The translations under genes were made by a program, and so were the position numbers. Below the pieces are notes generated by a model. It was not told the origin of the DNA, searched no databases, and was given only the letters and a program-made list of their open reading frames with translations. A stretch of DNA of 64,000 nt, taken from the NCBI GenBank assembly GCA_002189035.1, contig NEEC01000009.1:248001-312000 (forward strand), read 5' to 3'. Positions 46,512 to 60,329 of the stretch are shown here, piece by piece (position 1 is the first letter of the stretch; each line of letters starts with the position of its first letter). The DNA is from Utricularia gibba. Lineage: Eukaryota > Streptophyta > Magnoliopsida > Lamiales > Lentibulariaceae.

Positions 46512-47980
46512 ATGTATCATCCTTCACGAGGGGGAGTCCGCGGTGGCCGTGATCGTGAGTGCTTTCGTTTTGTCTCATTTTTTTTTTTTTCCTAGCAAGC
46601 ATGATTAAAGATTAAGATTTCGCCGCGTAGTTGAAGTCGGTGTAAATTTGCTGTCTGGGGTTCCTTAGTCCTCTGTTCTTGTTTGTCAAATGTTTTCTTC
46701 CGCAAAGACGTTAAAAATTTGAAACCGTTGGTCATTTAGGTCTCCTGGTCACGTTTTTTTGCTTTACTGAATATTCATTAACATTTTTGGATCGTGTCTA
46801 AATTTCTGTGCAGAGTTTAGCTGGGACGATGTTAAAGTTGATAAACATAGAGAAAATTATTTAGGACATAGCATCAAGGCGCCTGTTGGAAGATGGCAAA
46901 AAGGTACATTTTCCTAGCCTTCCGCTCTTTGCTTTTTTAACTAGTTCCCTTTTCATACTTTACATCTGCAGTGTGTAGATGACATGCAGCGATAGCCATC
47001 TTGCTGTTGATTCTCTTTTATTTGTGTCAACTCCGATTCTATTAGCAGATCGTCTACACCTTTTGAGTGTCTATCATTCTCCACTATCAGAATATTTTTA
47101 AAGTTGGATGAATCTGTGATAGCATGCCCAGTAGGCTTGCATAGGACTAGCTGGAATTCTGCCATTAGGCTCCACCAGCAAATATTGGGATTGTAGTTTT
47201 GTAGATCATTTGAGATTTTAGATTATTTATTTTAGCTGACTTGTACTAAAAGTGGAAGGGCATGGATGAATATTGAACAGTAAAACCATGTTCGGAAATA
47301 TATCGAAATCGGGAAAAAACCTAGCTCATTGTTTCAACTCCTGTTCTGCCAGGGAAGGACCTCCATTGGTACACCCGAGATAAGAATGATAGCTCGCAGT
47401 CAGAGGCTCTTAAAGAGGAGATACGAAGAATCAAGGAAGAAGAGGAGCAAGCCATGAGAGAGGCTCTAGGGCTAGCTCCAAAGCGCTCCAAAAAATCTCA
47501 AGGGAGTCGTTTAGATAAGCATGAGTATGCTGAACTTGTGAAGCGGGGTTCTACGGCTGAAGACTTGGGAGCTGGCCATGCTGAAGCGGCTCATGTTGAA
47601 GGTCTCGGTTTCTCAGGGTATGGATATTGGACATATATATGCATTCTCTCGATAACATGGCACCTACCTCTTTCTGCCACGTTTTCTCATTGATTCACTG
47701 GTTCGTATTCTTCAGGAGCAATCGTTATTCTGCAGAATTGGGTCTTCCGTCTGGTCCGAAGGTCGAATCAGTCTTGAAAGGCAATGCCTCTATGCCAACG
47801 GCGAGTGCAAGGGATGATAAAAGGGTATCAGAAACCATCGAGAATGATAATAAGAAAAGAAGGCATGAGGAGAGGAGGCATGAGAAGGATTCCAACCGGG
47901 AGAAGAGACATCCCCAAGAGGGTGATGAGAAAAGGAAGCATAAGAGGCACAAGGAAAAAAGAAGGCACGATTCAGATTGA
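46512..47980 (+). CDS. Multiple myeloma tumour-associated protein 2-like (MMTAG2 family)
   Basis: The exons are 46,512-46,554, 46,814-46,903, 47,353-47,617 and 47,716-47,980, giving 220 residues with consistent phases. The N-terminal family core reads [40 protein letters not shown] and WYTRDKN. It is followed by the acidic helix [19 protein letters not shown] and EHGLG-like segments ([19 protein letters not shown]). The C-terminus is a Lys/Arg/His-rich tail ([30 protein letters not shown]), probably nuclear or RNA-associated. The family's biochemical role is not established as far as I know; the name comes from the human member. It converges on mL43, 249 bases apart. Confidence 0.9.
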
Positions 47981-48229
47981 AATGCTCCCCGCTGCTCTTG
48001 TTTTATTAAGGGAAAACACATCGCAATTCCCCTCATGGTACCAGTCTTCATATTGTATGAATCAACTTCTTTTGTGGCTTACTGTATTTGCAGTAGTGAA
48101 ACCTTTTGATTATAAGTTTGAAAATATGAACTCCAAATCTAGGTAGCAGAAAATCAACCAAACTGCATCAAGGTGTTGCTTACAACTGCAGCATTCTATT
48201 AAATCATGCAATGGGAAACTTGTGGTTCA

Positions 48230-49717
48230 TCAAAATCTGACAGCAGTCGTCCATGTTCCCTGAACACTTGGATTTTTTGTAACATGCCTTGTTCGAAGCT
48301 TGACAACTTTCCTTCCTTGGGAGTTCCTTAACCTCGTGGCGCATCCGAGTATGTCCTCAGGGGTCATGTTCCTCACGCATACTACACGCTCATTCTTGTT
48401 TTCTGAATGGTCAAAGATAGCAAGTGTACTGATGAATCAGGAGGACAAGGTGTGACTGCCCAAGAACATGCTAGCATCATGCAACAATTATACACTGCAG
48501 CATGCCAGCATCGTCATACGAATGTACAAAATGGAGCAAGGACCGAGAAACCACGAAGGTGTGGTTGGGCTTTCCCAGAAGCCTATCTGTTTTTCAGCAA
48601 GTCGGATTTCGAAAATAATGATTCACCTTTACCAACAAGAGATACTTTTGAGGGGGTGGGGGGGTAGGGGGAGAGAGAACATTAGCAGGCTACCATGTTC
48701 ACAGTAACCAAAGATAATATGGAAGTTAATTTTCAAAGGGATTGCCAGCAGAAACGAGAGCATGAAACTTAAGTTCAGATAAAAGAGAGGGAAATGGGAT
48801 CTCACGATATAATCCTTTCAAGAAAGGGTGGTAACCACGGTTTAGCTCAGTAACCACTTCGAGCTGGGGGTTCTTCTTTATGAATTCTGGCATCTGAGAC
48901 TCCATGAATCCTCTAAACAAAGTAGATCAGTTATTGGTTCAACAGATAAACGTAATAGCATCATGTTTTACATGCGGTCTCAAGTATGAAGCTGCACATA
49001 GTAAGATTCAATAAAACTAGCTTAAGCATAACTTGAAAGTTAATATGCAAGACATTTCCTAGTCACTATCCATTCACCATCCACTTTTTAAAACTTAAGT
49101 TTCATCATGAAAAAGTGGCCTTTTCATTGACTCTTAATTCGACATTGAAGGACCAAACATAGTTCAGTCGCAGGAAGAAAGCACAATAGATGAAAAACTC
49201 TTGTACCACAGAACCTAATGGAAAAATCAATCAATGGAGTATCAAAACCTAATGGAAAAATCAAATGACCTTGTTTAAGGGATTTTCAATTGGATATTCA
49301 GATTTCTATTGAACATGCACTCTCCACCGCTCGAAAAAGAAAAGGATTTGGCTACCGGATACAAGCATGCTTGGCTATTTGTGAACATTTTTTCAACGAA
49401 ATGCACAGATCCGTTGCAAAGTATATGAGGAAAAATCCCAGATTTTGGTGTCAAATATCTGGATTGCTCATAAATTCATCACAATCCCATTCTTTGATTA
49501 CCAGACGAGAACCTAAATTCGATTCTTATATTCCTCTAACAAAGCCCGGAGGGTTTGAACCACAAAGAATAAAGCGAGAGGTACAAGGAACAGTATCCTT
49601 CTATAGAAACGAATAAATATCACAAAAACATCCTCACCTTATTCCCTTGCTACTCCCTCCCCAATCACAGAAGCTAACGATAAGCTTCTTCAATTGCCAA
49701 ACGCCTTTCAGCGACAT
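48230..49717 (-). CDS. Mitochondrial large-subunit ribosomal protein mL43 (L51/S25/CI-B8 domain)
   Basis: The exons are 49,638-49,717, 48,806-48,912 and 48,230-48,402, giving 119 residues, the usual length for the plant protein. The thioredoxin-like L51/S25/CI-B8 domain fills it: MSLKGVWQLKKLIVSFCDWG, GSSKGIRGFMESQMPEFIKK, NPQLEVVTELNRGYHPFLKG, NKNERVVCVRNMTPEDILG, ATRLRNSQGRKVVKLRTRHV and PSVQGTW. It is a structural protein of the mitochondrial large ribosomal subunit. Exon 3 is short of an ATG of its own and was found by matching the conserved tail. The 725-base first intron contains an unrelated plus-strand ORF. Confidence 0.93.
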
Positions 49718-52700
49718 GTTCCGCACGATGCCGGAGAGAAAAAACGGATGCCAGAGGGCGGAATCACAAAGATAGGGCTGGCTCTGAACTGCAGTCATAA
49801 AATGGTGTTGAGATGTGCGGATTTGAACTAATTTAGCGTGATTATAAAACGATTTAGAAATTATTACTACTATATTAGTTTACATATATTAATAAAATAA
49901 ATTGAATATATTAAAATAAAAACTCATTGATTATATTAAATAAATATTCATAAATATAAATACATGTATTAAAATTCATTAGAATACAACGTATTGATAA
50001 ACAAACATACATTCTTTTCAAAACTAAAACTGCGATAGAATACATAAAAATGCCCAATGAAACAAATCCACATTAAATTCCTAATAATCAAGCTTGCTAT
50101 TAACGTCGTGCAACTCTAGAATAAATAATGATTTCATGTATTTGATCTCTAATAGCATTCATATGTCAATCATGGATTAGTTCATATGATCTAACTTTGA
50201 TACATCTCGTCACACAATCAAGCCAATCTTGATACATTTGATCTTAAATTTTAAAAACATACAACTATTTATTTTTTTATAAAAAAATTTCAATACCTGA
50301 AAATGAAATGTATTTTCAAACTTGGCACTACTAGTCCCATTTAATACATCAATGCATTGATCTGTTTGATTTACTTCAACATCAGAAGTGATAAATTTGT
50401 CCAATTTTTATGCTAAATTTTACAAGCATTCAAACTCAACCTCATTTCTTTTCATCTTACCTCTAGGTATTTGTTTTTTTAGATATCTATTTTGTAAATA
50501 CATTTTAGGAGAGTCAATCATTGCATCATTTTGTTGACACCTGATACACAAAAATTTCAAATCATTGAAATATGAATTTACAAATCAAAAGAAAATATTT
50601 GGTGCTTTAGGGTCAAATTCAAAAAGCTTAGTGTTTACTATGTAAAAGTTTGTACATTCTGATTTTACAATTGATTCTAAATCTTAACTAAAACTAATAG
50701 AACCTAAACAACAATGATAAAGATAAGATAAAACGATAGAATTACTCAAATACCAATTTAAACAATACAAATGCAATGCTTCAGTTTTCTAGCGGTGAGA
50801 TGCTCATTCAATTCAGTAGTCTTAATTTGAATTTTCTAAAGCACCTTATATTTAAGTTTATCATTTCATAAATTTATTAAGATTCCAATTTTATTGATCT
50901 CTGCTCCAAAAAAATCATCCATGTAACTATATCCATAATCCATTAATCTACTTCTAAATTGAGTTTCCTAAACAATTTATATTTTTTATTTCCTTCCTGA
51001 ATCTATCATGTGTTGTTTAAGATTTACATTATTACATTATCATTTTCAAACCTAAACTAAAATGAGCATTCCTCCCCTTTTCTCAAGCTATCACTTGTAA
51101 TTTAGGTATTTATACTCAATATAGATAAACTAACTGCATAAAATGATAGTAAAAGCATTTCCGTTTTCACACTGATAAATAGAAAATAATCAGGAATAAC
51201 GCAAAGGTAGGATTAGTAGATTTTTGAATGTGTTTTTAAGAATGCATGTTTTTTTTAAAATATTTATAATTAAAGATTAATGATGGTCATTAATAAAGGA
51301 AAAATATGATGAATTTAATGCAATATACTTTAGACAATAGATGCAAACATCAATAGAGTGCATTCGATGTATGAACCATAAATTGATTCATTTAGTGGAC
51401 AACTTTGATTCTACATTGACTCTATTTTACATAACTTTTAAATTATCTTACTTAATTTATAAGTTATTTAAATTTTGTAGATGTGTTTTATGTTCTAATT
51501 ATAAATTATTTTAAGTCATTTATAAGAAAATTTTAAAAATAATAATCTACATATTTGCATATTTAAATTAAATACATTGGAGAAATAATCAAAATACTTA
51601 TATTTATTATATAATACATTTTTCAATTCAAATAAATTATTTTATATTTGGCAACGGTTCACTCCTCCACCAACCCCCTTTTTGTAGATTTTAAACGTTT
51701 TCTTCACTATAATTTTTGTTAGGATTCCATTGAAGTTCATCCATTTTAAATAGCAACAATTTTTTTAAAAAAATCAGATGATTCTGACAATGAATTCTCT
51801 GTTGTAAATCGAAAAGTTACTATTCGGATTATTAGTAGCAATTGTAAATTTATTGAACGTCTTGTTTCTTCGTAATGTCTATTGAGATGGAGAAGTTAGG
51901 TATAGAATGATTAAGAAACATTTTGGGTAGTAATTGGATATGCTCTTATTAATTACTTAGAATGACTCACAATATTTTCTTTTATTTTTGTGTCATACTT
52001 AACAACAAAAATGGCGTGATCTTGTGTCAACCTATCACTGTTAAAGAACAAGTTGCAATATTTTTAGTGACAATGAGACTTAAAATGAAAATCAATAACT
52101 AAAATAATGGCTTTAGAGAGCTGGCACACTACAAGCAAGAATTTTTATAATATCCCTTATGCATGTGCTTTATGCATGGATATCCTCTGTTTTTTGTACA
52201 ACTTTATTCATTTGTGCTTTGTTCCAATTTTTTGTTGTATTATTGAAAAAATTTTCTATTTTCGAGTGTTATAGGATATGAAGATGATCATTCAAGGGGT
52301 TGACAACTTCTAACCACCGTTGATCTTGAGCCACATAAGATGTTGATCACGTGGTTGTCTATTGATATCAGAGTTTGACTTGCTTCTAAATGAGAGCTTT
52401 AGACAATAGTTTGTGAATCAACTTCTGTTTCATTTGAGCAAGTTTGTGAGAGATATGTTACTTCCTGTCCAACTTATATTTTCATTTGATGTATTTATAT
52501 TAGATGATATAAATCGTACTATTGGAGGTGTCGGAAATAAGTTACACAAATCTGTTGCATATATGATTACTCTATTTCAATTTTCTGCTTTTTCTTTCAA
52601 TAAACACTATGTTTCAACTGATGATGACTTTCTTATCTTCAAGTATCCATATTTTGTAGACTTTAGAGTTTGATGCATGATAACACATATTTTTGAGTGT

Positions 52701-53479
52701 TTAAAAATAGAAAAATAATTAATATTTTGTTATAAAACTTAAATTTTATTGTATATTTCTGTATTTTTTTAACTAGCATCTATGATTTACTCTCAATTTT
52801 AGTTTTAATTATTCTCTTGAGTAATACAATACGTTTTAATAAAAATACTACTTCTAGTTTGGAGTAGTTTTAGCTTTACGTGCAAACTATTTACGATTTC
52901 TTTTTTTTGTTATTGTTTATTTTAGATTGTTCAACTCTAAAACATGGATAATGTTTATGTTATGTTATGTGTGTGTTTTTTTTTCCTTTGTCATAAATAG
53001 TTAAACACCTAGTGGTGCCATAGGACAAAAAGGGAGAGATATGTTTGTTGTTTATTAAATCACACTAACCACACAATCACACTCTTTTCTTAACAAATCA
53101 GGATAGATACAACAAGGGAAAATAGTGACAAGTTCATCATAGGCCAACCTTAATTAGAGGTACATTAAAAATTAGGAGAAAACAAAGGTTTAGGTAGATG
53201 CGATTTTAGGATGAGGTGGGATGATGAAAATGATGATAATGTTACTCCTTGAAGTCCCGAAGCATCACTTTCTTCTATTTTAGATAAATATATGATTTTT
53301 CTATTTATTACTTTTCTGCATATAATTGTGAGACTACTAGTCCTAACTTAGACTAAATATTTCAAATATAAAAAAAACAATATGTATCAAACTTTACATG
53401 ATAAGCACTTAACTCCTTAAGTTTGTCTCTGATCCATTATATTCATATTTTTTGTATGATTGGTTGTGAATTAGATTTA
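49718..53479. other. Gene-poor AT-rich DNA
   Basis: No gene recognised. The first 80 bases are the promoter and leader of mL43. The rest is AT-rich low-complexity sequence with scattered short ORFs (for example 52,413-52,673) that show no family motif. It is likely very old, degraded transposon DNA. Confidence 0.6.
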
Positions 53480-55800
53480 TAAATTTTATTTGATAGTAGA
53501 ATTTACAATTTACAATGACTTGCATAATTTTCGTTTATCATTGCATATTCTATAGATACTCCCATTTTGCTTTTGTTATCAAACTTAATGGAAAGTGTGT
53601 ATGGAACCTGTACAAAACATATGCATCCAAATAACTTCAAATGGTTAACTATTGGAACTTGATTCATCCATAATTCATATCGTATCTTGTATTCTTTAGT
53701 TCCTTATGTAGATAATTTATTTAACTAATATACAACAGTATGGACGGCTTCCCAACAAAAGAATTTTGGTAAGTTTCCTTATGATAATAAACATGACATA
53801 TCCATAATTTTTTGGTGGTTTCTTTTATAGATTCTATTTGTTGAGAAGTATAAGAGTCAATAAATTTATATTCAATTCCAGGCTCATGATATAAAATTTA
53901 TAGTTAATGTGGTATATATTCTCTACCATTGTTTGATATCAAATCCTTTATTTTATTTCTATTTTGATTTTCAATTAATACCTTAAAATCTATGAAACAT
54001 TTACTAACTTCTACTCATGATTTGAGGAAGTAAACTCAAACATATTTTGAGAATTCATCGATAAACAACATAAAATATCAATTCCCAGCTTGTGGCACTA
54101 GTATAATTTGGTCATATACATATAAACAAATCACTTCTAATGCCTATTGTGTTGCCCAAATACTCTTTGCAAATGGAGGCCTAGATATTTTTTTGAGTTA
54201 AACAAATCTCACAACAACCCCCATCTTGTTATAGTTTTTGAACTTCATTAATCAATTTCTTTTTTAGTAATGACATTTGGTTGTGATGTCTAAATCTTCC
54301 AAGGTAGATTATCATATTTTTCTTTGCTTGTGTAGATAGAGATATAGTTGTAATATTTTATATTTTGTTGAGAAAGTTAATAAAAAATACATTATTTACC
54401 ATGAGGATATTCAGAATTTATTTTTCTATAGGACTACTGATATGACATGTATTATCATAAAAGTGAATATCACAGTTTTTTCTTGAGGAGCTTACCTAAA
54501 CTTAATAAATTGTGTGAAGCGGCTGATATATGAAACACATTCTTGACGAGGATATATTTTGTTGTAGTTTTTAGTCTTACACTGTCTCTTTCAATGACTG
54601 TGATGTAAGTTCCACTTGCTATTTCTATTTATGTGAAGGTCGTTATATAACTAATGAAGACTTGTTTGTCATTAACAATGAGATTTGTGTTTCCACTATC
54701 CAATTGTCATACCCAATTACTTATGTACTTTAGTGCAAAGAATAGTGTGGTTCAGCAAAATGAATAAATATTCATGATGTCTTTTTCATTTAAAACATGT
54801 TGTGATATATCATTTTGGGTATTGTCAAGGAGTATGAAGTGAATGTGATATTGATTCCTCCTTTTACTTCTATTTGTCTATGTTTCATCATTTATTGCAT
54901 GACTTTTCATTTCAATGGATAGATTCTTTCATGGTATCTTTTTTACTTCACAAGTGAAATAATTTATCTAGATACCAAAATCAATCATCTGATACATATT
55001 TCTATAGCTTGTGATAAGGGTATGGAGTATGTAACCTAGATATATACGTTCCTAGTTTGCTCATGACTCCATGAGATTTTCTCATTTGAGAGTTTGATTC
55101 TCTTTAATTTGGTGGTTTGTAAAAATTTTTTTATGAAGATGCATTTTCTTCAAATGTTTGAGCATATGTTTTTGATCTCCATTCACTTTAATTTTTGAAG
55201 ATTTAGCATGGATCAATTTTCTAGGTGATGAATATGAAGGAAATTTAATTCTAATTCATAGCAAAGAGATAGCATATGGATGATAATGTCTTTAAGTCAA
55301 TCTTCTTAGAACTTAAATTCTAATAGTCACATTTTGCAAACACCTACAATGATAAGCTTAGTCAATTAATCAGAAGAGCTTACCATTTGATCATTAAGTG
55401 TGCACCAAATATCAACAATTTGAACGGCTTTTCTTTCAAGAGTCCCTATGTAAGTGTCTTCCAATACTTTCCATGATTCTTTGAAAGTTTTGCATTCTAG
55501 AATATGTTCAAATACTTTGTGGGTTACAGCTTGATTTAAAATATCATGAACTTTTTTTTTTCATTCTTTTTGGAGGCAATGAGAACCTCTACATTTGTTT
55601 GTTCTGGAGATTTTATGGTGAAACAACAAGGCAAATCAAGTTCATTGAAGTAATCTATCATTTTTTTTGACCATGTAAGAAACATGATGGACTCCCTTCG
55701 ATCAAAGATTGGAGTCACAGAATTTTGGACTACCATGTGAGTCGAAAATATAGAGAAAACAATGTACAAGATGGAGGATTTGAAGTAGCAGAAATTCAAA
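53480..55800 (-). pseudogene. Ancient copia remnant (gag and integrase pieces)
   Basis: The minus-strand translation is full of stops but keeps recognisable pieces in the right order. A gag-like piece lies at 55,350-55,800 (NSVTPIFDRRESIMFLTWSK, then ECKTFKESWKVLEDTY-like text in a shifted frame). Integrase follows near 54,060-54,100 as YFMLFIDEFSKYV. Next come DLISNNGREY near 53,920 and WEAVHTVVY with LNKLST near 53,720-53,760, the conserved copia integrase tail. No LTRs were identified. It is far more decayed than the element at 35-40 kb. Confidence 0.7.
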
Positions 55801-58478
55801 AATAGAGCATGTACATGAGTCGTTTATGTTGAGTTCACTATGAAGAATTCAATCAAATACTTCAAGTATTGAGTCCTTAGACTCCGTTGCTTGGTAAGCG
55901 AAATATATATATATATATATTTATTTATTTAAATATGTATATATGAAATAGACAAAAAGCTATGTGAATCAATTAGATCTTTTTTTTTTTTGAAAAAAAG
56001 AGTTGTGTATTGGATATCAAGAATGCTTAATATTTATAGAAGAGCACTTTATCTTTTAACTATTGTAAGCTTATGTAGATAATTGTTGTATCAAATCTAT
56101 TACTAGCCATTGCATAATTATAAATTTTCTTATCAGTTATCTTTTTCTTCAATATAGTTTATAACCAATTCTTAAAACTTGATTAGTCGATGTAGATGGC
56201 TTGTAATTTTCCTATCAATGAAATATATCAATATATTATATAGGCGTTAACAATTAGTTACAAGGTGCTATTTAGTTATTTGTTAATCTAATGAGCATTG
56301 ATTGTACATATAGATGAGTTATTATTTATATACTTCATGGAATTTTTTTGTAGATATATATTTATTTTTTTGATACAAGAAAATCTTTCTTTTTTATTCT
56401 TTTGAGTTCAAGACATGAAATATAAAGGATTGTCATTACATCATGATCTATCTAGCCAAACATGTGGTGGTTTCTTGCCTCGTTTACTATGAGATATGTA
56501 AAATAGAGCAAAATGTGACCTTGAACTTTAATTTCTTTTTCAAAATTCTTAGAAGTGTAAGAGGTGTATGTTTCAAGAGAGAGATTCCAGAATTGTTTTA
56601 GACAATTGAGATTATATGTTAGTGATTTTGAGAATGTGGAGAAGGGTATAAAGATCTAAAAGTTGCATATTCATGTAGTTTTCTATAATAATTTTTTTGA
56701 AGCTGTTGGCTTGGCAACATCTTCTGCTGGTTTGGCTTATCTAAGTAATCTTTATTTATGAGAAAAACAATAGTTGTCTTTAGATTCTCTAAAAAAATTT
56801 ATCATACAATATATTCTCATCAAGCTGATGACAAGATGCTGGTAAGCTGACCTCAGGTATGTGTTTGAATTTATATTGATCATGGCTTGTTTCTACAGTT
56901 TTCGCTCTTGCTAAGCTAATAAACATGAAAGAGGATCATAGCACGTTCTATACTATTGTAAGGTAATTTTACAAGGAAAAAAAAATTCTTTTGTCCGTAT
57001 GGCTCTTTAGTGTGCTCGTCATGTTGAATTAAGCTAAAAATGTAGCCATAATGTAAACCATATCACTGTTTAGGAAATGCTACTTGTTAAGTATCTTTTT
57101 CTACATGTATTATTATATGTTAATTTAGGATTAAGTCACTTAAATAGGAGTTATATTGATAAATATTTTATTTTATTAAAAAAAATTCTATTTTCATTAT
57201 TTGTCCTTATTTTTCTTGTCTTATTTGTGTATTTTCACTCAAAGTTGCAAGAGGTAGTCTTGAAGTGTAGTAGGAGATTTACAAGGGACCATACACTAAT
57301 ATTTTGTAACTTGTATGTGAAATAAATCAATCATGGGTGGAAGACTGACATTAGTCAGGGTTCTTGATTTATGACATGTCAGAATCTACAATAATAATTG
57401 GACGCTTGCACGAATGGTAAAGATGGGTGCGCAAGCAAGACATAAAGAATGATGGAAGGAGAGCATAGTAAATTAATGCATGTGGAAGTAACTTAAAAGA
57501 AACTTGAAATAATTTGGATGAAGACCTTTTTTCACTTTGTTTTCACACTTGTACTTGTTCTTCCTCTCCAAAGAACAATTTAGTTTTCTGCTTTTCATGG
57601 TCATTCGTGGTTAAACCTTTTTAGTTTTTGAGAATAGATGAAATTTACTTCTACATCTTGAGCATCAATCTTGGTTCTTTACTGAATTTCTTCTGGATTT
57701 TGAATATTTTCACACATCATGTTATAGTATTTCTGTAACATTTCCTACTAACGGTCCATGAGTAGCAAGCTACTCCTTGCAAATTTTGATGAAGAGCAAG
57801 ATGAAGAACATCATTTTCAATCATATTGGTTGGAGGGAAATAGCGAAATGTTTGTGATTAGGATTCTGTGATAATGGATGGGTAGTAGCCTTGTACTCAT
57901 CATTGGTCATTGGAAACAACTGGACACACACTTAGAATTCGGTTTTGAGGGCAATCGACGACAATCCTCTTGTCATCTCAATTGTCCAATGTGGAATAAC
58001 ATGAAGCTATTTCCATGTCTGCTTATCAATCAGAGTATAAGGAAGAGTGGATTATTCCTTGCTCCTATAAATAATTATTTGGAAGGAATTAGTGAAAGTC
58101 GACATGAGGATAGACAAAAGGAGAAAACAAAATCAATTTCCCAATAAGTGCTTCCCTTAGCCAAAGTCTATTACTTACGTTATATCTTTTGTTTTCGTAT
58201 TTCAAAAACTTCTTTATATAAGCCCATGAAAATTTGTAAAAGTTTAGTACAAAACATTTTTCACAAAACTCAATTCCCTGATATCGTTACTCGTACTACA
58301 TTTTATTTTAATTCTATATTTTGTGTATTAAAATTTATTGAGGAAATGTTATGCAATACCACTCTAGACCAAATGAGCCAAAAGATGCTAGCTTGTAAGG
58401 TACTCTTGGGCATGGTCTCCTCCCTTGCCCATGACATAAATTTTGATATTCTATATAATACTTTGGATGCGTTATTAT
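55801..58478. other. AT-rich DNA between copia remnants
   Basis: No gene recognised. It includes an (AT)9 microsatellite. The last part (from about 57,850) may be the decayed gag and leader of the copia fragment that follows, but no motif confirms this. Confidence 0.5.
55903..55920. repeat. (AT)9 microsatellite
   Basis: Nine uninterrupted AT units followed by TTATTTATTT. Confidence 0.95.
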
Positions 58479-59748
58479 AACATGGCATTTATGTTTCTAT
58501 TGTGGGAAGAAGGGTCACCTACACAAAGATTGTCATGGCTATCAACAAGCTTCACAAGAGAAAGGAAAACAGTGGAAGACCAAACAGCAGGTAGAGAACA
58601 ATACCTATGCATATTTGAGTAATGTTGATGATGATCTTCTTGTGTTGCTAGCTATAGAAGCAGTAGAAACAGGTCTCTTTAATTCCTGATTTGTGGATTC
58701 TGCGGCATCCTTTCATGCGACTTCTCACAAGACTGGTATGTTGAACTATGAAGTGTGTCATGCTAGCACTGTAAAGATAGGAAACCAATCAATTTCAGAA
58801 ATTGTTGGTATTGATGATCTTATAGTTACTACAAATATGGGAATCCAGCTAAAGTTGCAGGGGGTGCATCAAATCCCTCCTTTGCAGGTCAACTTACTCT
58901 CTGCAGGAGAATTAGATGTAGCAGGATATCATCATAGTTTGGGATCACAAGTATGGAAGCTTATAAGGGGTTCTATGATTGTTGCCAAAGGAACAATGGA
59001 AGTGAGGTTGTACAAGACCGAGTTGAAACAAGGCTTCATGGAGATACATACCATTACTGGTAAAGGTGAGTCTTACACTCTTTGACATAAACGATTGGGT
59101 CATCTATTAGAAGCTAGAGTTATTTAGTTGTCCAAAGATGACTTGATATATTTATCTGGTGCACCCTCTGCATGTGAGCACTGTATATATGGGAAGCAAC
59201 ACAAGATTGCATTCAAGTCATATATGCATAGGAGTAAAGAGAAGTTGGACATTGTATTCTCAAATGTTGGAGGTCCTGTAAATATTCCCACAGCTGGTGG
59301 GATGAGACACTACTTGACCTTTGTAGATGATGCAATGCGAAAGACTTGGGTTTATCTGGTGAAGAGGAAATCAGAAGTCTTTGAATGCTTCAAAGTGTTT
59401 CATACGATGGTGGAAAGAGAGACCAGTTTGAAGCTGAAATGCTTCTGGATGAACAATGTAGGAGAGTATTATAGTGAAGAGATCAAGAGATATTGTCAAG
59501 AGCTTGGTATTAAGAAGGTTGCTACAGAACTTGGAATGCCTCAAAATAATCCAATTGCTGAAAGGCTAAACTGAAACTTGTTTGATAAGGTAAGGTGTAT
59601 GTTGAAGGGAGCAGTCTTACCTAGAAAGTTTTGGGGTGAGGCATTAAAGACTGTATTTTACTTATCTAATAGGAGTCCTAAGAAAGCTTTGAAGCATGGT
59701 GTGCCAGAAGAAAAATGGAAAGGCATACCACTTAGCTTGAAGCATCTA
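58479..59748 (+). pseudogene. Copia fragment: zinc knuckle, protease and integrase, cut by element B
   Basis: The zinc knuckle CFYCGKKGHLHKDC (58,492-58,533) is followed by protease VDSAASFHATSHK (just after a TGA), VNLLSAGELDVAGYHHSLGS and WKLIRGSMIVAKG. The integrase zinc and core regions follow: CEHCIYGKQHKIAF, SNVGGPVNIPTAGGMRHYLT, FVDDAMRKTWVYLVKRKSEV, PQNNPIAERLN then a stop, and VLPRKFWGEALKTVFYLSNR. It ends abruptly in LSLKHLR, where copia proteins continue with VFGC. Element B starts at that point. Reverse transcriptase and RNase H are not seen in the window. Confidence 0.9.
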
Positions 59749-60329
59749 CGGGCGCGTTTGGTTGCTGGGTTTAGGTGGGTTGCGGCGTGGATTTAGACAT
59801 AAACCCACGTTTGGTTCGTGGGTTTCAGGTTTGACCATAAACTGGGCGGGAACTCGTGGAGCTAGGTTTAGCTTAAACCTGGGGGGGGGTCGGTTTAGCT
59901 AAACCCAGCTTGGTGCTTCCACTTTTGCCCTTGCGTGAACCACATTTGAACGCAAATCTACAACCCAAACTTTGTGATTTGCCGGTGGTGTCGCGTCTTC
60001 TTTGGGCGCAAATAAACTAGGTCTTTCGATAAGTGTGCTTTCTGTTTTTGGTGGATTGGTCCACGATAGCACCACGCTTGTCCAACCACAGCAGCACCGC
60101 ATAGTGGGTTTTTATCTGTGACTTTCCAATTTCAGAATCCGTGTTGCCGTGTGTGTGGAATTATTTGTATTGATTTTTGCGACTGTTGAGGGGACATGGA
60201 TTCTTTCATGGAGGGTCATGTCATCTTGAGTGTAGTAGCGGCAGTTTTGGTCGAATACTTGGTGCAGATGAATGTGTTAGTATACTTACATTGGAAAAAA
60301 TATCATAGGGGACATAGGGTGAGACGCAG

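Noticed and set aside
49290-49616. 108-codon plus-strand ORF
   Set aside because: It lies wholly inside the first intron of mL43, on the other strand, and shows no recognisable domain.
52413-52673. 86-codon ORF in the AT-rich desert
   Set aside because: It has no motif, sits in low-complexity DNA and has no plausible splice partners.
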